A stretch of DNA of 64,000 nucleotides from Pseudomonas costantinii (GTDB taxonomy: Bacteria; Pseudomonadota; Gammaproteobacteria; Pseudomonadales; Pseudomonadaceae), in NCBI RefSeq assembly GCF_001870435.1, contig NZ_MDDR01000003.1, positions 186,001 through 250,000 of the forward strand, in the 5' to 3' direction. This document shows, piece by piece, positions 1 through 9,108 of the stretch. Under the pieces are notes generated by a model. That model ran no database searches, was not told the origin of the DNA, and worked only from the letters and a program-made list of their open reading frames with translations. The translations under genes were made by a program, and so were the position numbers. Position 1 is the first letter of the stretch, and each line of letters opens with the position of its first letter.

Positions 1-1
1 T

Positions 2-574
2 AAAGTCGGCGAACCGCTGAACGTCAGCTACCGCCTGCACTGGACCATGGACGAAAAGGCCCTGCACCCGACCGACAGCGCCTGGGTCAAGCAGACCCTG
101 CGTTCCACCGGTGACGTGAAACAGTCCAACCTGATCCGTCAACCCGATGGCAGCGTGGCCTACCTGGTGGACTTCGAGGGCCCGTCCCTGAAAGCCCTGC
201 CGTCTGATGCGCCGGTTCGCAGCCAGGTCAGCGTTGGCGACAACGCCGAGATCGTTGAGAACAGCGTGCGCTACAACGAGCACACCAAAGGCTGGCGTCT
301 GACCCTGCGTATGAAGATCAAGGACGCAGGCAAACCGACCGAAATGCGTGCGGCCCTGGTCCAGGACATCGTGAAGCCTGAGCCTGAGAAGGTTTCGACC
401 CAAGTGCTCAAGGCTGACAAAGTGCTCGCTAAACAGCACGAAAAGCAGGCCAAGAAAGACGCGAAAGACAAGGAAGCCAAGCAGCCAGAAGCTGCCCCAG
501 CCACACCGGAGCCGGCCAAGACAGAACAAGTCCTGACCGAAACCTGGAGCTATCAGTTGCCTGCCGATGAGTAA
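2..574 (+). CDS. opgG: Glucans biosynthesis protein G, C-terminal part (partial at window edge)
   Basis: The reading frame is open from base 2, so this is the last 190 codons of a gene that begins before the window. OpgG (MdoG) is a periplasmic protein needed to make osmoregulated periplasmic glucans, acting with the inner-membrane glucosyltransferase OpgH. The visible part begins in a beta-rich stretch ([15 protein letters not shown]) and ends in a Lys/Glu/Ala/Pro-rich tail before a final [10 protein letters not shown] segment. The stop codon at 572-574 overlaps the opgH start at 567 by 8 bases, the usual coupled opgGH arrangement. An internal ATG at 47 exists but is inside the domain and is not the start. 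Identification rests on the sequence and on the opgH neighbour. Confidence 0.93.
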   Translation, partial: KVGEPLNVSYRLHWTMDEKALHPTDSAWVKQTLRSTGDVKQSNLIRQPDGSVAYLVDFEGPSLKALPSDAPVRSQVSVGDNAEIVENSVRYNEHTKGWRLTLRMKIKDAGKPTEMRAALVQDIVKPEPEKVSTQVLKADKVLAKQHEKQAKKDAKDKEAKQPEAAPATPEPAKTEQVLTETWSYQLPADE

Positions 575-3137
575 TTCCCAAGCCACGCCCGAGACTCTGT
601 CCGAGTACCTGGCGCATCTCCCGATGACTGCTGAGCAGCGCGCCGAACTGGCGGGCTGCACATCCTTCAGCGAACTGCACGAACGCTTGTCGTCCAAGGC
701 CTTCGACGCACCGACCGACGCTGCCCAAGCGTCGGTTGGCCGCCGGCTGACCCTCAACACCGCCGAAGAGCTGCAAGACGCGGAAATGCTGGCGCTCGAC
801 GCCAGTGGTCGGGTTTGCCTGAAGGCCACGCCGCCGATTCGTCGGACCAAAGTGGTGCCTGAGCCTTGGCGTACCAACATTCTGGTGCGCGGTTGGCGCC
901 GGCTGACCGGTCGTACCAACCCTCCGGCCCCGCCGAAGGATGAACGTGTATTGCCGGCGGCGCGCTGGCGCACCGTGGGTTCGATCCGTCGTTACATCCT
1001 GCTGGTGCTGATGCTCGGCCAGACCATCATTGCCGGCTGGTACATGAAAGGCATCATGCCGTACCAAGGCTGGTCGCTGGTCGACTTCGACGAAGTTCGT
1101 AACCAGACGCTGCTGCAAACCGCCACCCAAGTACTGCCTTACGCCCTGCAAACCAGCATCCTGATCATGTTCGGGATCTTGTTCTGCTGGGTGTCGGCTG
1201 GTTTCTGGACTGCATTGATGGGCTTCCTGGAGTTGCTCACCGGTCACGATAAATACCGAATCTCCGGTAAAAGTGCCGGCGACGAGCCAATTCCGAAAGA
1301 CGCCCGCACCGCGCTGGTGATGCCGATCTGCAACGAAGACGTGCCCCGGGTATTCGCCGGTCTGCGTGCGACGTTCGAATCGGTGGCCGCCACGGGTGAC
1401 CTGGATCGCTTCGATTTCTTCGTGCTCAGCGACAGTAACGACGCTGATATCTGTATCGCCGAGCAGCAAGCCTGGCTCGACGTGTGCCGCGAAGCCGGTG
1501 GTTTCGGCAAGATCTTCTATCGCCGCCGTCGCCGTCGCGTAAAGCGCAAGAGCGGCAACCTCGACGACTTCTGCCGTCGTTGGGGCGGTGACTACAAGTA
1601 CATGGTCGTTCTCGACGCCGACAGCGTGATGAGCGGCGAATGCCTGACCAGCCTGGTGCGCTTGATGGAAGCCACGCCGGATGCCGGGATTATCCAGACC
1701 GCGCCACGGGCGTCGGGCATGGACACCCTGTATGCGCGCATGCAGCAGTTCGCCACCCGCGTGTATGGCCCGCTGTTTACGGCCGGCCTGCACTTCTGGC
1801 AACTGGGTGAATCCCACTACTGGGGTCACAACGCGATCATCCGCATGAAGCCGTTTATCGAGCACTGCGCCCTGGCGCCATTGCCGGGGAAAGGCGCGTT
1901 CGCCGGTGCGATCCTCTCCCACGACTTCGTTGAAGCTGCGCTGATGCGCCGTGCCGGCTGGGGCGTGTGGATTGCCTACGACTTGCCGGGCAGTTACGAA
2001 GAGCTACCGCCGAACCTGTTGGATGAACTCAAGCGTGACCGTCGCTGGTGCCACGGCAACCTGATGAACTTTCGCCTGTTCCTGGTCAAGGGTATGCACC
2101 CGGTGCACCGTGCGGTGTTCCTGACCGGCGTGATGTCCTACCTGTCGGCGCCTTTATGGTTCTTCTTCCTGGTGCTGTCGACGGCGTTGCTGGCGGTGAA
2201 CACCTTGATGGAACCGCAGTACTTCATGGCACCACGCCAGCTGTACCCACTGTGGCCTCAATGGCATCCGGACAAGGCGGTGGCGCTGTTCTCCACCACT
2301 ATCGTGCTGCTGTTCCTGCCGAAGTTGCTGAGCATCATCCTGATCTGGGCCAAGGGCGCGAAAGAGTTCGGCGGCAAGTTCAAGGTGACCTTGTCGATGC
2401 TGCTGGAGATGCTGTTCTCCATGCTGCTGGCGCCGGTGCGGATGATCTTCCACACCCGCTTCGTACTCGCCGCGTTCCTCGGCTGGGCTGCGACCTGGAA
2501 CTCGCCGCAGCGTGACGACGACTCCACGCCATGGAGTGAAGCGGTCAAGCGCCACGGTCCGCAAACCGTGCTCGGCTTCCTGTGGGCGCTGTTGGTGGTG
2601 TGGTTGAACCCAAGCTTCCTGTGGTGGCTGATTCCGATCGTCGGTTCGCTGATGCTGTCGATCCCGGTGTCGGTGATTTCCAGCCGGGTCAAGCTGGGCC
2701 TCAAGTCTCGCGACGAGAGCCTGTTCCTGATTCCTGAGGAATACAATCCGCCGCAAGCGTTGCTGTCGACCGAGAAGTACACCCACGAAAATCGTTGGCA
2801 CGCCCTGAATGATGGGTTTGTGCGTTCGGTAGTCGATCCGCAGCAGAACGCCTTGGCCTGTGCCCTGGCGACCTCGCGTCACCGCGAGGCGGAGCCGATC
2901 GAGTACTTGCGCCTTGAGCGTGTTCGCCACGCGTTGAAAGTCGGCCCTGCCGGCCTCAACAACAGCGAGCGCCTGGCCTTGCTCAGCGACCCGGTGGCCC
3001 TGGCTCGCCTGCATGAGCAGGTCTGGAGCGAAGGTCATGCCGAGTGGCTCGGCGCTTGGCGTGAATCGATCAAAGCTGATCCTCACGCGCCGTTGCTGCC
3101 GCTGCAACCGCTGTCGTCCCAGGCTCAACCGGCCTGA
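567..3137 (+). CDS. opgH: Glucans biosynthesis glucosyltransferase H
   Basis: An 856-residue inner-membrane family 2 glycosyltransferase that polymerises the beta-1,2-glucan backbone from UDP-glucose and passes it to the periplasm. A soluble N-terminal part of about 140 residues precedes the first membrane segments (about 140-160 and 190-220). The cytoplasmic catalytic domain follows, with the acidic LDADS motif near residue 350 and the RDRRW (Q/RxxRW-type) motif near residue 492. A further cluster of membrane segments covers roughly residues 510-680, and the tail is soluble. The length fits the family. The ATG overlaps the end of opgG, so translation is probably coupled. A hairpin at 3143-3171 follows the stop. 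Confidence 0.97.
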   Translation: MSNSQATPETLSEYLAHLPMTAEQRAELAGCTSFSELHERLSSKAFDAPTDAAQASVGRRLTLNTAEELQDAEMLALDASGRVCLKATPPIRRTKVVPEPWRTNILVRGWRRLTGRTNPPAPPKDERVLPAARWRTVGSIRRYILLVLMLGQTIIAGWYMKGIMPYQGWSLVDFDEVRNQTLLQTATQVLPYALQTSILIMFGILFCWVSAGFWTALMGFLELLTGHDKYRISGKSAGDEPIPKDARTALVMPICNEDVPRVFAGLRATFESVAATGDLDRFDFFVLSDSNDADICIAEQQAWLDVCREAGGFGKIFYRRRRRRVKRKSGNLDDFCRRWGGDYKYMVVLDADSVMSGECLTSLVRLMEATPDAGIIQTAPRASGMDTLYARMQQFATRVYGPLFTAGLHFWQLGESHYWGHNAIIRMKPFIEHCALAPLPGKGAFAGAILSHDFVEAALMRRAGWGVWIAYDLPGSYEELPPNLLDELKRDRRWCHGNLMNFRLFLVKGMHPVHRAVFLTGVMSYLSAPLWFFFLVLSTALLAVNTLMEPQYFMAPRQLYPLWPQWHPDKAVALFSTTIVLLFLPKLLSIILIWAKGAKEFGGKFKVTLSMLLEMLFSMLLAPVRMIFHTRFVLAAFLGWAATWNSPQRDDDSTPWSEAVKRHGPQTVLGFLWALLVVWLNPSFLWWLIPIVGSLMLSIPVSVISSRVKLGLKSRDESLFLIPEEYNPPQALLSTEKYTHENRWHALNDGFVRSVVDPQQNALACALATSRHREAEPIEYLRLERVRHALKVGPAGLNNSERLALLSDPVALARLHEQVWSEGHAEWLGAWRESIKADPHAPLLPLQPLSSQAQPA

Positions 3138-3142
3138 TTCAG

Positions 3143-3171
3143 ACGCCCCCGAGTGTTCATCTCGGGGGCGT
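3143..3171 (+). terminator. Hairpin after opgH
   Basis: CGCCCCCGAG (3144-3153) pairs perfectly with CTCGGGGGCG (3161-3170) across a seven-base loop, with one more A-T pair outside. There is no U-tract on the 3' side, so it may protect the mRNA 3' end or need Rho rather than be a classical intrinsic terminator. Confidence 0.55.
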
Positions 3172-3322
3172 TCGAAGCGCTGATCCTACAGCGTTCCCCG
3201 CCTCTTCCATTTAACGCTAACTCCTTGTTATTTCGAAACAAAAGACCTTTGTTCGAGACGTATTGCCGTGCCCGTGCCTGGGTTAGCATCGCCCCCCAAA
3301 TTTGATTTGCCACGGGGGATTC

Positions 3323-4123
3323 ATGAGCAAAAGGTATTGTTTGGCATGGCTGATCGGCGCTGTCGTATTGATTTACGCAGGTCTGGTGAATGCTGGCGCC
3401 CTTGACGACGCCGTTCGACGCGGTGTGCTTAAAGTCGGCACCACGCCCACTTACGTCCCCTTTGAAATGACGGATAAACAGGGGCGCATCGTCGGTTTTG
3501 AGATCGACTTGCTCCAGGCGATGAGCCGCGCGTTGGGCGTTGAGCTTGAACTGATTGCGGTGCCTTATACCGAGTTGCTGCCGGGTCTGATGGCGAAGAA
3601 GTTTGATCTGATTGGCAGCGGCATGACGGTTACTCAGGAGCGCAACCTGAAGCTGAATTTCAGCGACTCCTTCATCGTGGTTGGCCAAACGGTACTGTTG
3701 CACCCCCGCCTGGCCGGCATGGTTTCGAGTATTGAAGACCTGAACGAGGCTGGATACCGGATCGTTGCCACTGAAGGCACCACTGGAGAGGCTGCTGCAC
3801 AACGCTTTCTGGGGGCGGCTCGTCTAAGTAGTTTCACCACCTCGGAAGAAGCTATACGGCAGGTAGTCGAGGGCAAGGCCGATGCCTTTATTCATGACGC
3901 GCCCTACAACCTGATCGCGATGACCCGGCCGGAAAACCGCACGTTATTGGCGCTTGAACAACCCTTTACCTTCGAGCCCCTGGCGTTCGGCCTGAAAAAA
4001 GGTGATTACGACAGCCTTAACTGGATCAACCATTTCCTCAATCAGGTGGCACAGGATGGCACCTACGATCGCCTGCACGATAAGTGGTTTAAGGACACCA
4101 CCTGGATGGCGGAGATCGATTGA
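3323..4123 (+). CDS. Amino-acid ABC transporter substrate-binding protein, first of two tandem copies
   Basis: A 266-residue periplasmic binding protein of the polar amino-acid (SBP_bac_3) family. I chose ATG 3323 because GGGGGAT lies just upstream and a signal peptide follows at once: SKR, a hydrophobic core, and VNA before GALDDAV. A TTG at 3302 would put residues before the signal. Family features include VGTTPTYVPFEM at the start of the mature protein and the GSGMTVTQERNL segment. It is a clear paralogue of the next gene, with shared stretches such as FTFEPLAFGLKKGDYDSLN, but its codons are visibly less GC-biased (for example GTATTGATTTACGCA). Its substrate cannot be read from sequence. 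The permease and ATPase genes downstream are its likely partners. Confidence 0.9.
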   Translation: MSKRYCLAWLIGAVVLIYAGLVNAGALDDAVRRGVLKVGTTPTYVPFEMTDKQGRIVGFEIDLLQAMSRALGVELELIAVPYTELLPGLMAKKFDLIGSGMTVTQERNLKLNFSDSFIVVGQTVLLHPRLAGMVSSIEDLNEAGYRIVATEGTTGEAAAQRFLGAARLSSFTTSEEAIRQVVEGKADAFIHDAPYNLIAMTRPENRTLLALEQPFTFEPLAFGLKKGDYDSLNWINHFLNQVAQDGTYDRLHDKWFKDTTWMAEID

Positions 4124-4228
4124 GTGTCATAACTGCTTACACATCAATCAATTGCCGAACACAGGCTCTTGGCTGCACCGTTGTGGGGCTTTTCCGACAT
4201 ACGCCGATAACATTTACCCGTGAAACCT

Positions 4229-4256
4229 TTGTGACGGGGGACGAGTGAGTTAGGAT
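4229..4256 (+). promoter_or_regulatory. Candidate sigma-70 promoter before the second binding-protein gene
   Basis: TTGTGA (4229-4234), a 16-base spacer and TAGGAT (4251-4256). A similar TTAGCATCGC-type -10 sits at about 3283-3292 before the first copy, so each paralogue seems to have its own promoter. Inferred by eye only. Confidence 0.4.
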
Positions 4257-4322
4257 CGCACCCCGCAATGGTGCAGCCCTTTTGCGCACCGGCCTTACAA
4301 GAATCGTTCAGGGGACTTGATG

Positions 4323-5120
4323 ATGAAAAAGTATCTTTCGATGCTGCTGCTAGGCGTCACTACGCTGGTCGCCGCAGCTGCGGCCCAAGCCGGAGCCATC
4401 GATGATGCGGTCAAGCGCGGCACGCTGAAAGTCGGCATGGACCCGACCTACATGCCGTTCGAAATGACAGATAAACGCGGTGAAATCATCGGTTTTGAAG
4501 TCGACATCCTCAAGGCCATGGCCAAGTCCATGGGCGTCAAGCTGGAGCTGGTGTCCACCGGTTATGATGGCATCATCCCGGCCTTCCTGACCGGCAAGTT
4601 CGACATGATCGGCAGCGGCATGACCCTGACCCAGGAACGTAACCTGCGCCTGAACTTCAGCGAACCCTTCATTGTGGTCGGCCAGACTTTGCTGATCCGC
4701 AAGGACCTGGAAGGCACCATCAAGTCTTACAAAGACCTGAACGACGAGAAATATCGCCTGACCTCCAAGCTTGGCACCACGGGTGAAATGATCGCCAAGA
4801 AGATGATCTCCAAAGCCAAGTACCACGGCTATGACAACGAGCAAGAAGGCGTGTTGGACGTGGTCAACGGCAAAGCCGACGCCTTCGTCTATGACGCGCC
4901 GTACAACGTAGTGGCTGAGAAGAAAGTCGGCAACGGCAAGCTGGTGTTCCTCGACGAACCCTTCACTTTCGAGCCTCTGGCGTTCGGCCTGAAAAAAGGC
5001 GATTACGACAGCCTCAACTACATCAATAATTTCCTGCACCAGATCCGCAACGACGGCACCTACGATCGCATCCATGACAAGTGGTTCAAGAGCTCCGAGT
5101 GGCTCAAGGACATGGAATAA
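4323..5120 (+). CDS. Amino-acid ABC transporter substrate-binding protein, second tandem copy
   Basis: A 265-residue SBP_bac_3 periplasmic protein. Two ATGs stand in tandem at 4320 and 4323. I prefer 4323, which lies 7 bases from the AGGGGA Shine-Dalgarno. The signal peptide (KKYLSMLLLGV, Ala-rich, AQA before GAIDDAV) is typical. Mature motifs include VGMDPTYMPFEM and GSGMTLTQERNL. Unlike the first copy it uses the strongly GC-ended codons of the surrounding core genes, so I take it as the ancestral partner of the permease and ATPase, matching the single binding-protein gene I remember at this locus in P. aeruginosa. A REPIN-like palindrome separates it from the permease gene. Confidence 0.93.
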   Translation: MKKYLSMLLLGVTTLVAAAAAQAGAIDDAVKRGTLKVGMDPTYMPFEMTDKRGEIIGFEVDILKAMAKSMGVKLELVSTGYDGIIPAFLTGKFDMIGSGMTLTQERNLRLNFSEPFIVVGQTLLIRKDLEGTIKSYKDLNDEKYRLTSKLGTTGEMIAKKMISKAKYHGYDNEQEGVLDVVNGKADAFVYDAPYNVVAEKKVGNGKLVFLDEPFTFEPLAFGLKKGDYDSLNYINNFLHQIRNDGTYDRIHDKWFKSSEWLKDME

Positions 5121-5136
5121 GGGCTGACATCGAGTC

Positions 5137-5242
5137 GATCGTTCCCACGCTCTGCGTGGAAATGCAGCCCGTGACGCTCCGCGTCACAAAGCGGACGCAG
5201 AGCGTCTAGTGAGGCATTCCCACGCAGAGCGTGGGAACGATC
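5137..5242. repeat. REPIN-like palindromic element (GTTCCCACGCTCTGCGTGG family)
   Basis: A 106-base inverted repeat beginning GATCGTTCCCACGCTCTGCG and ending with its complement CGCAGAGCGTGGGAACGATC. Inner arms carry further GACGC/GCGTC-type stems. A second copy of the family is at 49848-49956. It lies between the binding-protein and permease genes of one transporter operon, where it could stabilise the upstream mRNA segment. Confidence 0.88.
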
Positions 5243-5264
5243 TCAATCAATCCCGGAATTCGCA

Positions 5265-6224
5265 ATGAAACAGAAAAAAGCCCAATGGCCCTGGCACCTG
5301 CTGACCGTGGTCGTGTTGGTTGGCCTGGCTGGCGCGTTGTACTACGCCACCTCGCTGATGTCCTACGAATGGCGCTGGAACCGCGTGCCGCAGTACTTCG
5401 CCTATCAGGCCGAAACGTCGCAGCGTGCCGCCGACATTTCCACCGTCGTTGAGTTGGTACGCAAAGGCGATGTAGCCGAAGTCACCCTGCGCAACGACGC
5501 CGGAGTGGAGCAAAAACTGACCGTTGCCGACAACAGTCTGCAAGTTGCACGTGGCGATGACGTGGCCGAAGGCGATGTGGTGGGCGTGACCCGCCATTGG
5601 GCGCTGGGCCCGCTGATGTGGGGCTTGTGGACCACGTTGTGGCTGTCGGTGGTGTCCGGGATTCTGGGCTTGGCGATTGGTTTGGCGACGGGGTTGTGCC
5701 GTCTCTCCAGTAACCCGACCCTGCGCGACCTGTCGACGATCTACGTCGAGCTGGTGCGCGGCACGCCGCTTTTGGTGCAGATCTTCATTTTCTATTTCTT
5801 CATCGGCACGGTGCTCAACCTGTCTCGGGAATTCGCCGGGATCGCCGCACTGTCGCTGTTCACCGGCGCCTACGTGGCGGAAATTGTCCGCGCCGGCGTG
5901 CAGTCCATCACCCGTGGTCAGAACGAAGCCGCGCGCTCCCTGGGCCTGAGTGCCAGTCAGTCTATGCGCCACGTGGTGTTGCCGCAGGCCTTCAAGCGCG
6001 TGCTACCGCCGCTGGCCGGGCAATTTATCAGTCTGGTGAAAGACACGTCCCTGGTCTCGGTGATCGCCATTACTGAGCTGCTCAAAAGCGGTCGCGAAGT
6101 GATCACCACCTCGTTTTCGCCGTTTGAAATCCTGTTCTGTGTGGCAGGCCTGTACCTGCTGATCAACCTGCCGCTGTCGAAAATGGCCAGCCGGCTTGAG
6201 CGGAGGCTCGCGCAAAGTGATTGA
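5265..6224 (+). CDS. Amino-acid ABC transporter permease
   Basis: A 319-residue inner-membrane permease of the HisM/GlnP type. A first membrane segment (about 10-30) is followed by an unusual polar stretch of roughly 80 residues, then a standard permease core from about residue 113. The core includes [14 protein letters not shown] and the EAA loop ([14 protein letters not shown]) that docks on the ATPase. Ordinary members are about 220-240 residues, so the N-terminal segment is an addition, probably a small periplasmic domain between the first two membrane segments. The gene ends overlapping the start of the ATPase gene (6217-6224). Confidence 0.93.
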   Translation: MKQKKAQWPWHLLTVVVLVGLAGALYYATSLMSYEWRWNRVPQYFAYQAETSQRAADISTVVELVRKGDVAEVTLRNDAGVEQKLTVADNSLQVARGDDVAEGDVVGVTRHWALGPLMWGLWTTLWLSVVSGILGLAIGLATGLCRLSSNPTLRDLSTIYVELVRGTPLLVQIFIFYFFIGTVLNLSREFAGIAALSLFTGAYVAEIVRAGVQSITRGQNEAARSLGLSASQSMRHVVLPQAFKRVLPPLAGQFISLVKDTSLVSVIAITELLKSGREVITTSFSPFEILFCVAGLYLLINLPLSKMASRLERRLAQSD

Positions 6225-6951
6225 AGTTCGCGATCTGGTAAAAGTCTTCGACACCCGTGGCCATGTGGTGCGCGCGGTGGACCACGTCACCACCCAAGTC
6301 GCCAAGGGCGAAGTGTTGGTTGTGATTGGCCCGTCGGGTTCCGGTAAGTCAACGTTCCTGCGCTGCCTTAACGGGCTGGAAGAATTCGATTCCGGCTCGG
6401 TGAGCATCGACGGCCTGCAACTGGCCGACCCGAAAACCGATGTGAACGCCTACCGCCGTGAAGTCGGCATGGTGTTCCAGCACTTCAACCTGTTTCCCCA
6501 CATGACCGTGCTGGAAAACCTGTGCCTTGCGCAAAAAGTCGTGCGCAAGCGCGGCAAGCAAGAGCGCGAGGCCAAGGCCCTGGCGCTACTGGAGAAGGTC
6601 GGGATCGCGCAGAAGGCCAACGAATTCCCGTCACGCCTGTCTGGCGGTCAGCAACAACGGGTGGCGATTGCCCGGGCCCTGGCCATGGAACCCAAGGTGA
6701 TGTTGTTTGACGAACCGACTTCGGCCCTCGACCCGGAAATGGTCGGCGAAGTACTGGACGTGATGAAGACCCTGGCCCTGGAAGGCATGACCATGGTCTG
6801 CGTCACCCACGAGATGGGTTTTGCCCGCGAAGTCGCGGACCGTGTGCTGTTCTTCGATCACGGCAAGCTGCTCGAAGACGCTTCCCCAGCCGAATTCTTC
6901 GATGCGCCGAAAGACCCACGGGCCCAGGCCTTCCTACGCCAAGTCCTGTAA
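6217..6951 (+). CDS. Amino-acid ABC transporter ATP-binding protein
   Basis: A 244-residue ATPase of the polar amino-acid uptake family. It shows Walker [10 protein letters not shown] (38-46), the Q-loop in [14 protein letters not shown], the signature LSGGQQQR, Walker [13 protein letters not shown] and the switch histidine in CVTHEMG. The frame stays open upstream to a TTG at 6196, but I chose GTG 6217: GGAGG lies 10 bases before it and [11 protein letters not shown] is the normal family N-terminus. It overlaps the permease stop by 8 bases, so the two are translationally coupled. It should energise uptake for both tandem binding proteins. Confidence 0.95.
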   Translation: MIEVRDLVKVFDTRGHVVRAVDHVTTQVAKGEVLVVIGPSGSGKSTFLRCLNGLEEFDSGSVSIDGLQLADPKTDVNAYRREVGMVFQHFNLFPHMTVLENLCLAQKVVRKRGKQEREAKALALLEKVGIAQKANEFPSRLSGGQQQRVAIARALAMEPKVMLFDEPTSALDPEMVGEVLDVMKTLALEGMTMVCVTHEMGFAREVADRVLFFDHGKLLEDASPAEFFDAPKDPRAQAFLRQVL

Positions 6952-6960
6952 TCACCTCAC

Positions 6961-7064
6961 CCGTAGCAGCTGTCGAGCTTAAGCGAGGCTGCGTCGGGCG
7001 CGCTGCCGATACAGGCGCGTGTCGCGCCTCACGCAGCCTCGCTGGGGCTCGACAGCTGCTACGG
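6961..7064. repeat. REPIN-like long inverted repeat
   Basis: CCGTAGCAGCTGTCGAGC (6961-6978) is exactly complementary to 7047-7064. A second inner pair, GCGAGGCTGCGT (6983-6994) with ACGCAGCCTCGC (7031-7042), makes a long imperfect hairpin. It lies between the convergent ABC ATPase and chemoreceptor genes and could also end transcription from either side. Confidence 0.85.
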
Positions 7065-7067
7065 TGG

Positions 7068-8975
7068 CTAGAGCCTGAATTTGCCAACCAGCGTCTGTAA
7101 GTCCAGGCTCAGCCTCGTCAACTGAACGCTCGCAGTTGCGGTTTCCTCACTGGCGACTGCCGTTTGTTCCGACACATCCCGCACCGTCAACACACTGCGA
7201 TTGATCTGCGCGGCCACCGCACTTTGCTGCTCGGCAGCGGCAGCAATCTGCGGGTTCATTTCCTGGATGAGCGACACGGTTCGCGCAATCGCCGCCAGCG
7301 CGTCGCCGACGTCTCGGGTCAGGCCGACGCTGTTGTCGGTCAGCGTACGACTGTTGTCCATGATGTCGGCGACCTGTTGTGTGTCGTTATGCAGGCGGAG
7401 GATCAGCCCTTCGATTTCTTCGGCGGACTCTTGGGTACGTTGGGCCAGGCTGCGAACCTCATCGGCCACCACGGCGAAACCTCTACCGGCGCTGCCTGCG
7501 CGCGCCGCCTCGATCGCGGCGTTCAGTGCCAGCAAGTTGGTCTGCTGGGACACTGACTTGATAACGTCCAGCACGCTGCCGATCTTTTGGCTCTGGCGCT
7601 GCAACGCGAGCATCGCCTGGCTGGAGCGTGCCATCTCATGGGCCAGATGATCGATTTGCTCAACGGCCTGCGTGACAATCTGTTCTCCCGCGCTTGCCTG
7701 TTGGTCCGCCTCGCTGGTGGCTGTGGATGCCTGTTCCGCGTGACGAGCGACTTCTTGCGCAGTGGCGAGCATTTCATTCATGGCCGTGGCCATCTGGTCG
7801 GTTTCCTCTTTCTGATAGTTGATCCCGCTGCGGGTCTGTTCGGTGACGGCTGACAGTTGGTTGGCAGCACCGGCTATTTGCCGGGCACTATCGCTGATAC
7901 CCCCGATGAGGCTGCGTAGATTGAGCGTCATTTGCGCGATGCTCTGCTGCAACTGACCGAGTTCGTCATGGCGTTCGACCTGAGGGTTGTCACTCAAGTC
8001 GCCGTCGGCGATACGGTTGGCGGTGGTCAGGGTTTTACGCAATGGCACCACGATTTGCCGGGCGATCCACCACGCGGCCAGGCTGCCTAGTAGAAGCGCG
8101 GTCAGGGTGACACCCACCAGCAGCGTGCGGGTTTGGCTCGCTTCGTTGTCGCGCTTGAGGGTCTGGTCCTGGCTTAGCAGGTCGCTTTGTTCGAGCAATT
8201 GGTTGAGCTGTTGCTCTAGGCGATTTTGCACGGCTTCGGTGGTGAGCTGGGTCTCCTTGAGGGCATTGAGTTGCACGCGATAGTCCGCCAGGTCGGTTTT
8301 GAGCAGGGTGGAGTCAACGGGGAGCGTTGTAACGGCGGCCAGGGAGATTTCCAATGCGTCGAGGGTTTGGCTCACGGCCTGTTCGTAGGCGTTCAGCGAA
8401 TCGGCTGACCAGGCCGGGCTTTGTGTACGGTCCTGCGCCAGTGCGATGGCTTGACGCAGGTTTTCTAATGTATCCAGGGCCATTTGGTCCTGCTGGTCGG
8501 GCAACTTGCTGGCCAGCTGGGCGAGGGTATCACCCGCCTGGAGCGCAGCATTTTTCAGTAGGGTGCGGGTGTTCTCGCGTCTCTCGATCAAGGGTGGCAG
8601 CTGCGCCAGCCCAGCCTTGAAGCTGTTGATCGACTGAGTCGCCTCTTGGACGCTCAGTTGGTTGTTCGGGTCTTTCAGGTTGCTGGAGAGGTCGGCGAGA
8701 TACTGGTCGATCTTTTTAATCTGAGTGCTCATCTTGCTGAGACTGGCAGTGTCCGTGAGGGTGCGATACACGATGCGATCGGCGCGCATAGCCTCTGCCA
8801 CTACGGCGAGTTGCCCCAACACAATCAAATTGTTCGAACGGCTGAGTACAGCATTCACGGCTTGCCAGCCGGTAATTGCGATGATGACGCTGAGGAGCAG
8901 CACCTGGCCGAAGCCTAGGGCCAGTTTAAGCGTGACGCTGGTGTTACCCAGCAGGCGGGTCAGCCGAGGAAACAT
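7068..8975 (-). CDS. Methyl-accepting chemotaxis protein, first of a tandem pair
   Basis: A 635-residue chemoreceptor. The first membrane segment covers about residues 20-42. A roughly 240-residue helical periplasmic ligand domain follows, probably of the helical bimodular (HBM) type by length and predicted helicity. The second membrane segment is near 290-310, with a HAMP domain after it. The long cytoplasmic signalling domain has the hairpin tip [15 protein letters not shown] near residue 480, flanked by Gln/Glu-rich methylation helices. It is a diverged paralogue of the next receptor (9109-11025), sharing the first-helix KLALGFG/KLSIGFG motif and the whole signalling domain while the ligand domains differ strongly. 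Its ligand is unknown. Confidence 0.93.
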   Translation of the reverse strand: MFPRLTRLLGNTSVTLKLALGFGQVLLLSVIIAITGWQAVNAVLSRSNNLIVLGQLAVVAEAMRADRIVYRTLTDTASLSKMSTQIKKIDQYLADLSSNLKDPNNQLSVQEATQSINSFKAGLAQLPPLIERRENTRTLLKNAALQAGDTLAQLASKLPDQQDQMALDTLENLRQAIALAQDRTQSPAWSADSLNAYEQAVSQTLDALEISLAAVTTLPVDSTLLKTDLADYRVQLNALKETQLTTEAVQNRLEQQLNQLLEQSDLLSQDQTLKRDNEASQTRTLLVGVTLTALLLGSLAAWWIARQIVVPLRKTLTTANRIADGDLSDNPQVERHDELGQLQQSIAQMTLNLRSLIGGISDSARQIAGAANQLSAVTEQTRSGINYQKEETDQMATAMNEMLATAQEVARHAEQASTATSEADQQASAGEQIVTQAVEQIDHLAHEMARSSQAMLALQRQSQKIGSVLDVIKSVSQQTNLLALNAAIEAARAGSAGRGFAVVADEVRSLAQRTQESAEEIEGLILRLHNDTQQVADIMDNSRTLTDNSVGLTRDVGDALAAIARTVSLIQEMNPQIAAAAEQQSAVAAQINRSVLTVRDVSEQTAVASEETATASVQLTRLSLDLQTLVGKFRL

Positions 8976-9108
8976 GAGGAGCCTCCAAATCAGAAAGAGC
9001 GCTTGGGAACGCTAATTCGATTCGGAGTCATGGCGGGCTGATAATTGCGTAGGACGTTTCACAAGGTGCTGTGTTCGGCGGCCTCGATTAGCCGCCGCAA
9101 AGGGCCGA

